A DNA stretch of 64,000 nt, taken from positions 62,001-126,000 of the forward strand of contig JAPDNP010000001.1 in the NCBI GenBank assembly GCA_025989215.1, given 5' to 3'. Each line of letters opens with the position of its first letter. The stretch's first letter is position 1. The notes beneath the pieces are model-generated. The model was not told the origin of the DNA. It made no database searches and saw only the letters and a program-made list of their open reading frames with translations. Of the stretch, positions 28,935 through 37,238 are shown piece by piece. The position numbers and the translations under genes were made by a program. This stretch comes from Neisseriaceae bacterium JH1-16 (GTDB lineage: Bacteria; Pseudomonadota; Gammaproteobacteria; Burkholderiales; Chromobacteriaceae).

Positions 28935-29495
28935 CTACAGGAACATCGCCAGCAGGCTGTCGCTGTCGCTGACCGTGCAGTACTCGCCATCCAGATTGGC
29001 GAGCGACAGTTGGTGCACGTCCTCGGCGCTCCAGTGCCGGCCTGAGAGATCGGTCTTGTCGAAGGTGTAGCAGCCGTCGGCGGCGAGGAACACCGAAAAG
29101 CCGAGGTTGCCGGCCATCCGCACCGTTGCCTCGACCGAGTTGTTGGTGATCACCCCGCCCACCACCAGCGTATCGATGTCGCGCTCGCGCAGCCAGTCGT
29201 CCAGCTCGGTGCCGATGAAGGCGCTGTTCACCTGCTTGGCGAACACCGTCTCGTCGTCGAGCGGATTGAAGCCGGCCTTGAACGCGTGCCAAGGCTGGCC
29301 GGGCCGGTAGTAGGAACCTTCCTCGCGCGAGTCGTGGCGGATGTGAACGACCGGATAGGCCTGTTCGCGCCAGTGCTGCAGCAGGGCCAGCAGGCGGTGT
29401 TCGGCGTGCGGGTTGTTGCGTGTGCCCCAGCTCGGGTGATCGATCGCGCGTTGCATATCGATGATCAAGAGGGCGGGTGGGTTCGGTGTACTCAT
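28935..29495 (-). CDS. Isochorismatase-family cysteine-hydrolase-like protein with Ser in place of Cys
   Basis: A 186-residue protein of the isochorismatase/nicotinamidase fold. The family triad is Asp-Lys-Cys; here D13 (I-I-D-M-Q) and K87 (F-A-K-Q-V-N-S-A-F) are present, but the position of the nucleophilic cysteine in G-V-x-T-N-x-C-V is S120 (I-T-N-N-S-V-E-A-T-V-R). The loss of the thiol means it is not a standard amidase; it may use the Ser, work like the Cys-less isochorismatases, or be inactive. The surrounding G-G-V-I-T-N-N-S-V pattern recurs in a proteobacterial subfamily, so it is probably not a random mutation. The substrate is unknown. It may be cotranscribed with the GlsB-like gene upstream on the same strand (57 bp apart). 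Confidence 0.85.
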   Translation of the reverse strand: MSTPNPPALLIIDMQRAIDHPSWGTRNNPHAEHRLLALLQHWREQAYPVVHIRHDSREEGSYYRPGQPWHAFKAGFNPLDDETVFAKQVNSAFIGTELDDWLRERDIDTLVVGGVITNNSVEATVRMAGNLGFSVFLAADGCYTFDKTDLSGRHWSAEDVHQLSLANLDGEYCTVSDSDSLLAMFL

Positions 29496-29552
29496 CCGTG
29501 GTGTCGTCCAATGAGCGGTGGGGCGGCACCCGGCGGGCCGGGCGCGACGGGG

Positions 29553-29813
29553 TTATTTAACGATGCCGATTTTCTTCAAGATCCACAGCAGGATCACCGC
29601 GCCGAGTATGCCGAACGCCAGGCCGGCCAGCGAGAAGCTGCCCGCCTTCCAGGCGCTGCCGATACCGAGCAGATCACCGAATACCCAGCGACCCAGAAAC
29701 GAACCGATGATGCCGACGATCACGTTGGCGATGATGCCTTCACTGGTGCCCATCACCTTGCTCGCTAGCCAACCGATGATGCCGCCGACGATGATCGTGG
29801 TGATCCATCCCAT
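29553..29813 (-). CDS. GlsB/YeaQ/YmgE family small membrane protein
   Basis: An 86-residue integral membrane protein with three glycine-rich hydrophobic segments (about 3-20, 30-48 and 58-80) and the family's W-I-x-x-I-I-V-G-G-I-I-G-W-L-A-S beginning. The family (transglycosylase-associated protein, PF04226) is widespread and often stress-induced; the molecular role is not settled. An AGGAGCG ribosome binding site precedes the ATG on the minus strand. Confidence 0.9.
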   Translation of the reverse strand: MGWITTIIVGGIIGWLASKVMGTSEGIIANVIVGIIGSFLGRWVFGDLLGIGSAWKAGSFSLAGLAFGILGAVILLWILKKIGIVK

Positions 29814-29910
29814 GATTCGCTCCTAGAGGGGGTTGCGGACGTCTTAAGCGTATGACGAAAAATAAAAAACGGCCAAGTTCATAATGACGTGCGCCATCCC
29901 CGGAGCGACC

Positions 29911-30354
29911 TTAGGTCGGTGAAGCCGAAACCGCTTCGACGCTGCAGTGATCATCGTGACAGGACAGCGCGTCGAGCAGCCGGCAGTCGTGCACCGCGTG
30001 GCCGTCGCAGAAGGCCAGTTTGCTCAGCTCGTCGCGCATCCTGGTCAGGTCGGCGATCTTCGCCTCGACTTCGGCCAGGTGCTGGCGTGCCAGCAGATCG
30101 GCCTGGGCGCAGGGCTCGTCCGGATGGTGGGCCAGCGTCAGCAACGCGCGGATTTCCTCGATGGTGAAGCCCAGCTCGCGACCGCGGCGGATGAAGTGCA
30201 GACGGTGGACCACGCCGGCCGGATAGTGGCGATAGCCGCTGGCGCTGCGCGGCGGCGGCTGGATCAGGCCGACCTTCTCGTAATAGCGCACGGTTTCGAC
30301 GTTGACGCCGGCGGCGTTGCCCAGTTGGCCGATGGTGAGTGTGGATGCGGACAT
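29911..30354 (-). CDS. MerR-family heavy-metal-responsive regulator (ZntR/CadR/PbrR-like)
   Basis: A 147-residue MerR regulator. The winged helix-turn-helix lies at residues 1-70 (T-I-G-Q-L-G-N-A-A-G-V-N-V-E-T-V-R-Y-Y-E) and the dimerisation helix at about 80-115. Metal-binding cysteines are C82, C116 and C124, the pattern of divalent-metal sensors (Zn/Cd/Pb/Hg), with an additional C132-H-D-D-H-C137 tail. It is divergent from the P-type ATPase gene, with the operator between them, so it should twist the cadA promoter into an active form when metal binds. Which metal cannot be decided from sequence alone. Confidence 0.9.
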   Translation of the reverse strand: MSASTLTIGQLGNAAGVNVETVRYYEKVGLIQPPPRSASGYRHYPAGVVHRLHFIRRGRELGFTIEEIRALLTLAHHPDEPCAQADLLARQHLAEVEAKIADLTRMRDELSKLAFCDGHAVHDCRLLDALSCHDDHCSVEAVSASPT

Positions 30355-30357
30355 GGC

Positions 30358-30388
30358 TTGACCCTGTAGTGACTACAGGGTTCAGTAT
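30358..30388 (+). promoter_or_regulatory. MerR-type promoter/operator of the metal ATPase
   Basis: A -35 TTGACC (30358) and a -10-like CAGTAT (30383) are separated by a long 19-bp spacer holding the palindrome ACCCTGTAGT-G-ACTACAGGGT (30361-30381). Overlong spacers with this ACCCTGTAG dyad are the hallmark of CadR/PbrR/ZntR-regulated promoters. Confidence 0.85.
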
Positions 30389-30418
30389 AGGTAGTGTCAG
30401 AAGAAAAAGGGATTCCGC

Positions 30419-32803
30419 ATGAAAGCCACCGAACGACACTCGCCGGCTGACAGCGCCTGCTGCGGCGGTCACGAGCCGCTCGCAGCAACGCCGACCGCGC
30501 GCTATCGCATCATGGCGAGCCCGGGCAAGCGTGCCACGGCTGCGCCTCACGAGCATCATGGCTGCGATCACGATCACGATCACGATCACGATCACGATCA
30601 CGATCACGACCATGCGCATGGTTGCGCCCATGATCATGGTCCGAGTGCGCCGGTGGTGCATGGCCGCGCGCCGGCAGGCACGCAGGCGCTGCGACTGCGC
30701 ATCGAGGCGATGGACTGCCCGACTGAGGAGCGGATGATCCGCAACAAGTTCGATGCGATGGACGGCGTGGCGCGGCTCGACTTCAACCTGATCGAGCGCG
30801 AGCTGACGGTGCATCACCGCCGCGATGACACCGATGCGCTCTTCAGCGCGCTGGAGAGCATCGGCATGCGCGGCGTGGTGATCGAGGCCGGCGCTGCGGC
30901 GCCCGAGGCAGCTCCGGCGCTGAGCCGCCGCGCCAAGGTGCTGCTGGGCATCAGCGGCGTCGCCGCGCTCGGCGCCGAGCTGTACGCCTGGAGCAGCGGT
31001 CAGGAAACCGCCTGGCCGGTGCTGGCGCTGACCGTGCTGTCGATCGCCAGCGCCGGCGTGCCCACCTTGCGCAAGGGCTGGATCGCGCTGAAGAACCTGA
31101 CCCTCAACATCTATTTCCTGATGTCGCTGGCGGTGGCCGGCGCGCTGCTGGTCGGCAGTTGGCCCGAGGCGGCGATGGTGGTGTTCCTGTTCGCGCTGGC
31201 CGAGGCGATCGAGGCGCTGTCGCTGGAGCGTGCCCGCAACGCGATCCGTTCGCTGACCGCGCTGGCGCCCGATTCGGCCAACGTCTGGCAGGGCGAGGGC
31301 TGGGTCGACCGGCCGGCCGCCGAGGTGACGGTGGGAGCGCGGGTGCGGGTGCGCACCGGCGAGCGGGTGCCGCTCGACGCGCGGGTACTGTCCGGTCAGG
31401 CGGCGCTCGACCAGGCGCCGATCACCGGCGAGAGCCTGCCGGTCGACAAGAGCATCGGCGACGCGGTGTTCGCCGGCAGCATCGTCACCGACGGGGTGGT
31501 CGAGACCGAGGTCACCGCGGCGGCCGGCGACAGCACGCTGGCGCGCATCGCCACGGCGATTCAGGAGGCGCAGGGCCAGCGCGCGCCGACGCAGCGTTTC
31601 GTCGATGCCTTCGCCCGCTATTACACGCCGGCGGTGGTCCTGGTGGCGGTCGCGGTAGCGCTGGCTGGCCCCCTGCTGCTGGGTGGCGGTTGGAGCGACT
31701 GGCTGTACCGTGCGCTGGTGTTGCTGGTGATCGCCTGCCCGTGCGCGCTGGTGGTATCGACGCCGGTGACGGTGGTCAGCGGCCTCGCGGCGGCGGCGCG
31801 CCAGGGCATTCTGGTGAAGGGTGGCGTTTATCTGGAAAATGGCCGCAAGCTGCGCGCGATGGCGCTGGACAAGACCGGCACGCTGACCCAGGGCAAGCCG
31901 GCACTGGCCGATGTGATCGCGCTTGGCCTCTTGCCGGTGGCCGAGGTGCTGCGCCTGGCGGCGAGCCTGGACGAGCATTCCACCCACCCTGTGGCGCAGG
32001 CGGTGGTCAGCGGCTGGCGTGATCGCCTGCCGGGCGATGCCAGCCTGCCGGTCGATGACTTTGCCGTGTTGCTCGGTCGCGGTGTGGCCGGGCGCATCGA
32101 CGGGGCGCTGTGGCGCTTGGGCAACCACCGTCTGGTCGAAGAGCTGGGCATCTGCTCGCCGGCGTTGGAAGCGAAGCTGTTCGCGTTGGAAGAGCAGGGC
32201 AAGACCGCGATCGTGCTGTGTTCGGAGATCGCGCCGGTGGCGCTGTTCGGCGTGGCCGACAGCGTGCGCCCGGAGAGCCGCGCCGCGATCCGCCAGCTGC
32301 AGACGCTGGGCGTGGCGCCGGTGATGCTGACCGGCGACAACCCGACCACCGCCGCCGTGATCGCCGCCGAGCTCGGTATCGAGGACGCGCGCGGCAACCT
32401 GCTGCCCGAAGACAAGCAGACCGCGGTCGCCGAGCTGAAGGCCAGCCACGGGCAGGTCGGCATGGTCGGCGACGGCGTCAACGATGCGCCGGCGCTGGCG
32501 CGGGCCGACATCGGCTTCGCGATGGGCGCCGCCGGCACCGCCACCGCGCTTGAGACCGCCGACGTGGCCATCATGGACGACGACCCGCGCAAGCTCGCGC
32601 TGTTCGTCAAACTCAGCCGTGCCACGGCGGGGGTGCTGACGCAGAACATCGTGCTGGCGCTGGGCATCAAGGCGGTGTTCCTGTTGCTGGCGGTATTCGG
32701 CGAAGCGACGCTGTGGATGGCGGTGTTCGCCGACATGGGCGCGAGCCTGCTGGTGGTGTTCAACGGCCTGCGGCTGTTGCGCTTCGGCCGCCCGAGCGTC
32801 TGA
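30419..32803 (+). CDS. cadA: Heavy-metal-translocating P1B-type ATPase (Cd/Zn/Pb exporter)
   Basis: Inner-membrane pump exporting divalent soft metals at the cost of ATP, 794 residues. Order: N-terminal Cys pair (C14-C15), a histidine/aspartate repeat (D-H)8 at about 50-65 that probably binds metal, an HMA domain with M98-D-C-P-T-E-E, transmembrane helices, actuator domain (T-G-E-S-L-P), the metal-selective C-P-C motif at 440-442, phosphorylation site D484-K-T-G-T-L-T, nucleotide domain (the H-P motif of S-T-H-P-V-A) and G-D-G-V-N-D-A-P. C-P-C with an acidic MDCxxE HMA motif fits Zn/Cd/Pb specificity. It is controlled by the divergent MerR protein. The D-H tract is encoded by a near-perfect hexanucleotide repeat. 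Confidence 0.94.
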   Translation: MKATERHSPADSACCGGHEPLAATPTARYRIMASPGKRATAAPHEHHGCDHDHDHDHDHDHDHDHAHGCAHDHGPSAPVVHGRAPAGTQALRLRIEAMDCPTEERMIRNKFDAMDGVARLDFNLIERELTVHHRRDDTDALFSALESIGMRGVVIEAGAAAPEAAPALSRRAKVLLGISGVAALGAELYAWSSGQETAWPVLALTVLSIASAGVPTLRKGWIALKNLTLNIYFLMSLAVAGALLVGSWPEAAMVVFLFALAEAIEALSLERARNAIRSLTALAPDSANVWQGEGWVDRPAAEVTVGARVRVRTGERVPLDARVLSGQAALDQAPITGESLPVDKSIGDAVFAGSIVTDGVVETEVTAAAGDSTLARIATAIQEAQGQRAPTQRFVDAFARYYTPAVVLVAVAVALAGPLLLGGGWSDWLYRALVLLVIACPCALVVSTPVTVVSGLAAAARQGILVKGGVYLENGRKLRAMALDKTGTLTQGKPALADVIALGLLPVAEVLRLAASLDEHSTHPVAQAVVSGWRDRLPGDASLPVDDFAVLLGRGVAGRIDGALWRLGNHRLVEELGICSPALEAKLFALEEQGKTAIVLCSEIAPVALFGVADSVRPESRAAIRQLQTLGVAPVMLTGDNPTTAAVIAAELGIEDARGNLLPEDKQTAVAELKASHGQVGMVGDGVNDAPALARADIGFAMGAAGTATALETADVAIMDDDPRKLALFVKLSRATAGVLTQNIVLALGIKAVFLLLAVFGEATLWMAVFADMGASLLVVFNGLRLLRFGRPSV
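30566..30608 (+). repeat. Hexanucleotide repeat (GATCAC)n encoding the Asp-His tract of CadA
   Basis: About seven near-perfect tandem copies of GATCAC inside cadA encode alternating Asp-His. A change of copy number by slippage would alter the length of the metal-binding tract without shifting the frame. Confidence 0.85.
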
Positions 32804-32854
32804 GTCCAGCCCTTTCCCGCAAATAGCCAGACGGGCCCCCGTCCGGCTTCAGCG

Positions 32855-32888
32855 ACTTCGGCCAACCTTGTCAGGTTGGCCGAAGCCT
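32855..32888. terminator. Hairpin from two inverted GTTGGCCGAA copies after cadA
   Basis: TTCGGCCAACCT and AGGTTGGCCGAA face each other across a short loop about 55 bp after the cadA stop, giving a stem of at least 12 bp. The following CCTTTTAGG offers a short T-tract, so it can work as terminator of cadA. The next 258 bp to the ClpP-like gene hold no recognisable gene. Confidence 0.7.
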
Positions 32889-33146
32889 TTTAGGCGCGCT
32901 GCGGATACTCAGCGTCGCCGGCCGGGACATGCTCCTTGCCGCCTTTGCCGTGGGGCGCACGGTAGACCCGTGCCGCGCGTGCGACGCTCAGGGTGTCATC
33001 CCATCGCTCTCTCAAGACTGGCCGTCAGAGCGATTGGGCCCCAATGGAAAGCCTCGATACAGGGTGTGCCTGTGGGAATCTGCTGTTTATATGGCCAGCG
33101 GCGGTGGCGGGGTTGCCATCCGGGGCACGGGAACGGTTGATCGGGT

Positions 33147-33812
33147 TCAGCTTTCCGGGGACGGCATGGCCCGACGCTTGGACATCTTGAAGGCGGCTTG
33201 CCTAGCTGTGCGCGCGGTCTTCTCCCCGGCACGATGAATCCGCACGAGCCGGCGGCGGATCTCGTCGGAGTCCATCCAGATATCCGTTCCCTTCAGTACT
33301 CTTTCGATCTCGGACGAGGTCAGGAATGGCGTGCAGATCCGGGTCATCACCTTTTCGAACCAGCTGCCCAAGGCCATCACCTGGGCGTGCTGCTCATTGC
33401 CCTTGCCGGCAAAGCTGCCGGAGTAGATGTGGAACATCAGCTGACAATTGTCATGCACGATCAGCTCATCGCCCGCCAGAAAGAGGAACGCCGCCATCGA
33501 ATAGGCCCGCGCCTCGAGCACGGTAACGACCCGGGCGTTGCAGGCCTGCATGTTATTGATGATTTGCAGACCGGTATCGAAGTCGCCGCCGGGGCAGTTG
33601 AGATGCAGGTACACCAGGTCGGCGCTGTTGACCGTCCTGAGAGTATGGAACAGCTCGGTGTATTCCTGCGGCTGAGCGATTTCACCGCAGAGGTAGTAGG
33701 AAATCTGGCGAATGGACAGCTGTTGCTCGTAGCGAGCGAGTCCCCCGAAGGATTCGGAACCGACGTCGCCATCGTCGTCGTCCGAGTCGCGTGATGCAAA
33801 ACGATGCGACAT
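33147..33812 (-). CDS. ClpP-like serine protease family protein
   Basis: A 221-residue protein with the ClpP/crotonase-type fold. The oxyanion loop C-P-G-G, the catalytic serine S105 (A-R-A-Y-S-M-A-A in place of the usual A-A-S-M-G) and the catalytic histidine H128 (M-F-H) are in order and at ClpP-like spacing. The N-terminus has an acidic run D-D-D-D and the C-terminus a basic tail (K-M-S-K-R-R), both unlike housekeeping ClpP. No clpX lies beside it, and housekeeping clpP normally neighbours tig and clpX, so this is an accessory paralogue; its relatives occur in plasmids, phages and scattered chromosomes. The ATG at 33812 is chosen because AAGGAGG stands five bases before it on the minus strand. 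Function unknown. Confidence 0.75.
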   Translation of the reverse strand: MSHRFASRDSDDDDGDVGSESFGGLARYEQQLSIRQISYYLCGEIAQPQEYTELFHTLRTVNSADLVYLHLNCPGGDFDTGLQIINNMQACNARVVTVLEARAYSMAAFLFLAGDELIVHDNCQLMFHIYSGSFAGKGNEQHAQVMALGSWFEKVMTRICTPFLTSSEIERVLKGTDIWMDSDEIRRRLVRIHRAGEKTARTARQAAFKMSKRRAMPSPES

Positions 33813-34031
33813 GACTGCCTCCTTCATGCTGACCGGGCCCGGCGGTTCACGGGAACCATCTTCTTCCCGGTATAGCACCCTACAGGGTCCTCACCCCGCC
33901 CGCCCGGCATCATCGCGATGCGGTGCCGCGTGCCGGTGCCTGCAGCATGCGGAGGCGGATGCCATTTATCGACCGCGACCCGACAGCCAGGCGGGATGCG
34001 AAGACGTGCCGACAAGGGATGGCCGCCCATG

Positions 34032-34067
34032 AAAAAGCCGGACCCTCGGGTCCGGCTTTCGGCCAAC
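34032..34067 (-). terminator. Rho-independent terminator of htpX
   Basis: On the minus strand a 10-bp stem (AAGCCGGACC / GGTCCGGCTT) with a 4-base loop ends in a run of T, just after htpX. A GTTGGCCGAA copy directly abuts the stem on the htpX side. Confidence 0.85.
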
Positions 34068-34079
34068 GTTGTTCGGCGC

Positions 34080-34967
34080 TTACTGGCCGCTGCGCAGCGC
34101 TGCGATGCGGTCTTCCAGCGAGGGGTGCGAGCTGAACAGCGAGCGGAAGCCGCCGTTGATGCCCATCGCCTGCATCTGGTTCGGCAACTGCGCCGGCTCG
34201 TGCTGGGCGCGCAGGCGCTCCAGCGCGGCGATCATCTTCTGGCGGCCGGCAATGGTGGCGGCACCGGCGTCGGCGCGGAATTCGCGCTGGCGGCTGAACC
34301 ACATCACGATGATGCTGGCGAGGAAACCGAGCAGAATCTCACAGACGATGCTGGTGACGTAGTAGGCCATGCCCGGCGCGCTGTTGCCGCCTTCTTCGCT
34401 GTTGTTGTTGCCGGACAGCGCGCGGTCGACCGCGTAGGCGACTACTTTCGAGATGGCGATCACGAAGGTGTTCACCACGCCCTGAATCAGCGTCAGCGTC
34501 ACCATGTCGCCGTTGGCAACGTGGCTGATCTCGTGCGCCAGCACCGCCTCGACCTCGTCTTCGGTCATGTTGTAGAGCAGGCCGGTGCTGACCGCGACCA
34601 GCGAGTTGCTCTTGCTCGGGCCGGTGGCGAAGGCGTTGACCTCGGGCGAGTCGTAGACCGCTACTTCCGGCATCGGGATGCCGGCGGCGATCGCCTGGCG
34701 CTGCACGGTGTTCATCAGCCAGGTTTCGGTCGGGTTGCGCGGGGTTTCGATCACCTGCGCACCGGTGGACATCTTGGCCATCCATTTGGACATGAGCAGC
34801 GAGATGAAGGCGCCGCCAAAGCCGAACACGGCGGCGAAGCCGAGCAGCGCGGTGAAGTTCATGCCGTTGGCGGTGATGAAGCGGTTCACGCCGAGTACCG
34901 AGGCGGTGATGCTCAGCACCACCATCACGGCGATGTTGGTCAATAGAAAGAGGACGATGCGTTTCAT
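34080..34967 (-). CDS. htpX: Membrane zinc metalloprotease HtpX
   Basis: Inner-membrane M48-family protease that, with FtsH, degrades misfolded membrane proteins. The 295-residue protein has two N-terminal membrane helices (about 5-22 and 38-58), the zinc motif H145-E-I-S-H149, a downstream glutamate ligand in R-E-F-R-A-D, and two further hydrophobic segments (about 158-180 and 200-220). The length is the family norm. It is a single-gene unit with its own terminator; an envelope-stress role is known for the family. Confidence 0.96.
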   Translation of the reverse strand: MKRIVLFLLTNIAVMVVLSITASVLGVNRFITANGMNFTALLGFAAVFGFGGAFISLLMSKWMAKMSTGAQVIETPRNPTETWLMNTVQRQAIAAGIPMPEVAVYDSPEVNAFATGPSKSNSLVAVSTGLLYNMTEDEVEAVLAHEISHVANGDMVTLTLIQGVVNTFVIAISKVVAYAVDRALSGNNNSEEGGNSAPGMAYYVTSIVCEILLGFLASIIVMWFSRQREFRADAGAATIAGRQKMIAALERLRAQHEPAQLPNQMQAMGINGGFRSLFSSHPSLEDRIAALRSGQ

Positions 34968-35022
34968 GAATGAGGAATCCTGTCAGGGTGGGTGCCAAAG
35001 CGTAACGAAAGACAGGTTCGGC

Positions 35023-35352
35023 TCATAGGCGCAGCGGCAGACGCGGGCGCAGCCCCAACGGCAGTGCAAAACGCGTCAGCGTGTGGCGGGCCAGGATGTG
35101 GCTGGCCGGGCTCGGCGGCCGGAAGCACAGGCGGTACAGCGCCGCCGCCAGCGAGCGGTGGCCGATCACCAGCCGCGCCAACTGGCGCAGTGGAGCAAAG
35201 GCGTTGTTCAGCACCAGCCACGGGCAGCGCAGCAGGCACCAGCCGGCCACGAGCAACAGCCACAGCTCCTGGTCCGGCAGCAGGCCGGTCAGCGAGGTGA
35301 GGCTGTCGTCAAGCGGCGGCGATTGCCGGGAGACGCTGGGGGTCTGGATCAT
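35023..35352 (-). CDS. Hypothetical protein with one hydrophobic segment
   Basis: A 109-residue frame not recognised as any family. It has a Ser/Pro-rich start, one hydrophobic stretch (about 32-48, with W-L-L-L-V-A-G-W-C-L-L), then a basic, leucine-rich C-terminus (R-L-P-L-R-L end). The ATG at 35352 is the latest one consistent with the hydrophobic segment; the frame continues upstream to 35424 without a better ribosome binding site. It lies directly upstream of htpX on the same strand (55 bp). It may be real but small; coding potential is uncertain. Confidence 0.4.
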   Translation of the reverse strand: MIQTPSVSRQSPPLDDSLTSLTGLLPDQELWLLLVAGWCLLRCPWLVLNNAFAPLRQLARLVIGHRSLAAALYRLCFRPPSPASHILARHTLTRFALPLGLRPRLPLRL

Positions 35353-35474
35353 GAAGCTTAAGGTGGCGGTTTTGCAGGGTTTTTCAAGCGGGGAACATAG
35401 TAGCATGCTGCATCGCCTTTCCAACGGGCCGCTTCGGCCTTAAGCTTGCGGCATTGCCTAGACTTGGATTACCC

Positions 35475-36797
35475 GTGGACGTTCTGATAGTACTGTTGCT
35501 GATTGCCATCAATGGCGTGTTCGCCATGTCCGAAATTGCCTTGGTGTCGTCACGCAAGGTACGGCTGCAGCAGTGGGCCGACGAGGGTAACCGCGGCGCG
35601 GCAATCGCGCTGAAACTGTCCGGCGAGCCGACCCGTTTCCTGTCCACCATCCAGATCGGCATTACCTCCACCGCCATCCTGTCCGGGGTGTTCGGCGAGG
35701 CGGCGATTGCGTCCGAGTTGGCCGAATGGATGCGTCAGTTCCCTGAAGTGGCACGCTACGCCGACCCGGTGTCGACCGCGGTGATGGTGGTGATCATCAC
35801 CTTCATGTCGCTGATCTTCGGCGAGCTGGTGCCCAAGCGCGTCGCCATGCACAACCCTGAGCTGATCGCCACGGTGGTGGCGCGGCCGATGCGCTACCTG
35901 TCTAAGGCTGGCGCACCGCTGGTCAAGCTGCTCAGCCTCACCACCGACACCTTGCTGCGCCTGATCGGCTCGGGCAAGAGCAAGGAGCCGTCGATCACCG
36001 AAGAGGAGATCCGGGTGCTGATGGAGCAGGGCACCGAGGAAGGGGTGTTCGAGCGTGCCGAGCAGGAACTGGTCGAGAACATCTTCCGCCTGGACGACCG
36101 TCGGCTGGCCTCGATCATGACGCCGCGCAAGGAAATCGTCTGCCTGGACATCGAAGACAGCGCCGCCGACAACCATCGCGAGATGCGCGAGAGCGGCTAT
36201 TCGCGCTTCCCGGTATGCAAGGGCAACCTGGACCAGGTGATAGGCATGGTCAGTGCCAAGGACATGCTCAACTGCCTGCTGGCCGGCGAGACCATCGACC
36301 TGGCCCATGTGGTCAAGCCGCCGCTGTATGTGCCCGCCACTCAGTCGCCGATGCAGCTGTTGGAACAGTTCAAGAAGACCCGCACCCATATCGCGCTGGT
36401 GATCGACGAGTACGGCGAGCTGGAAGGCCTGGTGACGATGAACGACGTGCTCGAGGCGATCGTCGGCGATCTGCCGGAGTCGGACTTGGCCAACGAGGAC
36501 GAAATCGTCCAGCGCGAGGACGGCAGCTGGCTGGTCGACGGCATGCTGGCGATCGACCGCTTCAAGGAACATTTCGACATCGACAGCCAGTTGCCCGGTG
36601 AGGATACCGGCAATATCAATACGCTGGGCGGTTTCGTGATGTACCAACTCGGCCGGGTGCCGGCGGTGACCGACCACTTCACGTGGCACGACCTGGCGTT
36701 CGAGGTGATGGACATGGACAGGACACGCGTCGACAAGGTGCTGGTACGGCGTCTGCCGTCCAAGGAAAAACCGCAGACCGACGACGGCGAGCGCTGA
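35475..36797 (+). CDS. Hemolysin family protein: CNNM - CBS pair - CorC_HlyC
   Basis: A 440-residue inner-membrane protein related to YfjD/YtfL and to eukaryotic CNNM magnesium/metal transport proteins. Order: CNNM membrane domain (about 1-180, with M-S-E-I-A-L and the F-G-E-L-V-P-K motif), two CBS repeats (about 205-330) and a C-terminal CorC_HlyC domain (about 345-425). The family is linked to Mg2+/Co2+ efflux or polyamine export and has no proven haemolytic role. I chose the GTG at 35475, since relatives begin M-D-x-L-I-x-L-L-L right at the membrane helix; a TTG seven codons upstream is an alternative. One GTTGGCCGAA copy is in L-A-E phase. Confidence 0.9.
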   Translation: MDVLIVLLLIAINGVFAMSEIALVSSRKVRLQQWADEGNRGAAIALKLSGEPTRFLSTIQIGITSTAILSGVFGEAAIASELAEWMRQFPEVARYADPVSTAVMVVIITFMSLIFGELVPKRVAMHNPELIATVVARPMRYLSKAGAPLVKLLSLTTDTLLRLIGSGKSKEPSITEEEIRVLMEQGTEEGVFERAEQELVENIFRLDDRRLASIMTPRKEIVCLDIEDSAADNHREMRESGYSRFPVCKGNLDQVIGMVSAKDMLNCLLAGETIDLAHVVKPPLYVPATQSPMQLLEQFKKTRTHIALVIDEYGELEGLVTMNDVLEAIVGDLPESDLANEDEIVQREDGSWLVDGMLAIDRFKEHFDIDSQLPGEDTGNINTLGGFVMYQLGRVPAVTDHFTWHDLAFEVMDMDRTRVDKVLVRRLPSKEKPQTDDGER

Positions 36798-36816
36798 CCG
36801 TGGGGTAGCAAAGCAG

Positions 36817-36841
36817 GGCCGGATGCGTTCCGGCCTTTTTC
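36817..36841 (+). terminator. Rho-independent terminator of the CorC/HlyC gene
   Basis: A 7-bp stem (GGCCGGA / TCCGGCC) with a 5-base loop and T5C, about 20 bp after the stop codon. Confidence 0.85.
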
Positions 36842-36920
36842 GTGGCCGGTCGATTGCTGGGGTAAGTACTTGCCTTGTCCGGTATGCCGCGATGGGCTTG
36901 CCACTGATGGTGGCGAGCAC

Positions 36921-37105
36921 AAAAAAATACCCCGTCGAGGGCGACGGGGTGGAAAACAAGGATGTCAGGATGTCCAGAATCCAGAACTGGTGAAACACGC
37001 TGCAAGCGGCGATTGCGCCTTACGGGGGGAGACACAACCGTTGGGGGGTGCCTACAACGTGAATTCAGTATGCAAGCTGCCCCGGCGGTTTCGTACAGGA
37101 CTTTT
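36921..37105 (-). ncRNA. Candidate small RNA with C-rich loops and its own terminator
   Basis: On the minus strand a textbook terminator (stem ACCCCGTCG / CGACGGGGT, 36929-36950, then A-T7) stands with no gene upstream of it on that strand: the 290 bp between it and the thioesterase start contain no plausible coding frame. A weak promoter (TTGTCA-N19-CATAAA, about 37133 to 37103) could start an RNA of about 180 nt. That RNA would carry two C6 runs (opposite plus-strand G6 at 37024-37029 and 37043-37048), one in a small GTTG/CAAC loop, and a GGCG-CAAT-CGCC hairpin. Exposed C-rich loops are typical of sRNAs that pair with Shine-Dalgarno sequences. No known sRNA family is recognised. Confidence 0.4.
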
Positions 37106-37238
37106 ATGGCGCTTGTGTGACGGTGTGTGACAAGCGGGTATCGCGGTTTTATGGTAACGTGCGTTAGCAAACCGCCTGGCAGGCACGCATCGAGCGATCC
37201 TCGGTCGCCGGCCTGCGCAGAACAAGCACGAGGAATTC

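Noticed and set aside
33147-33812. Prophage or phage remnant around the ClpP-like gene
   Set aside because: No capsid, portal, terminase or integrase genes and no attachment-site repeats are visible on either side.
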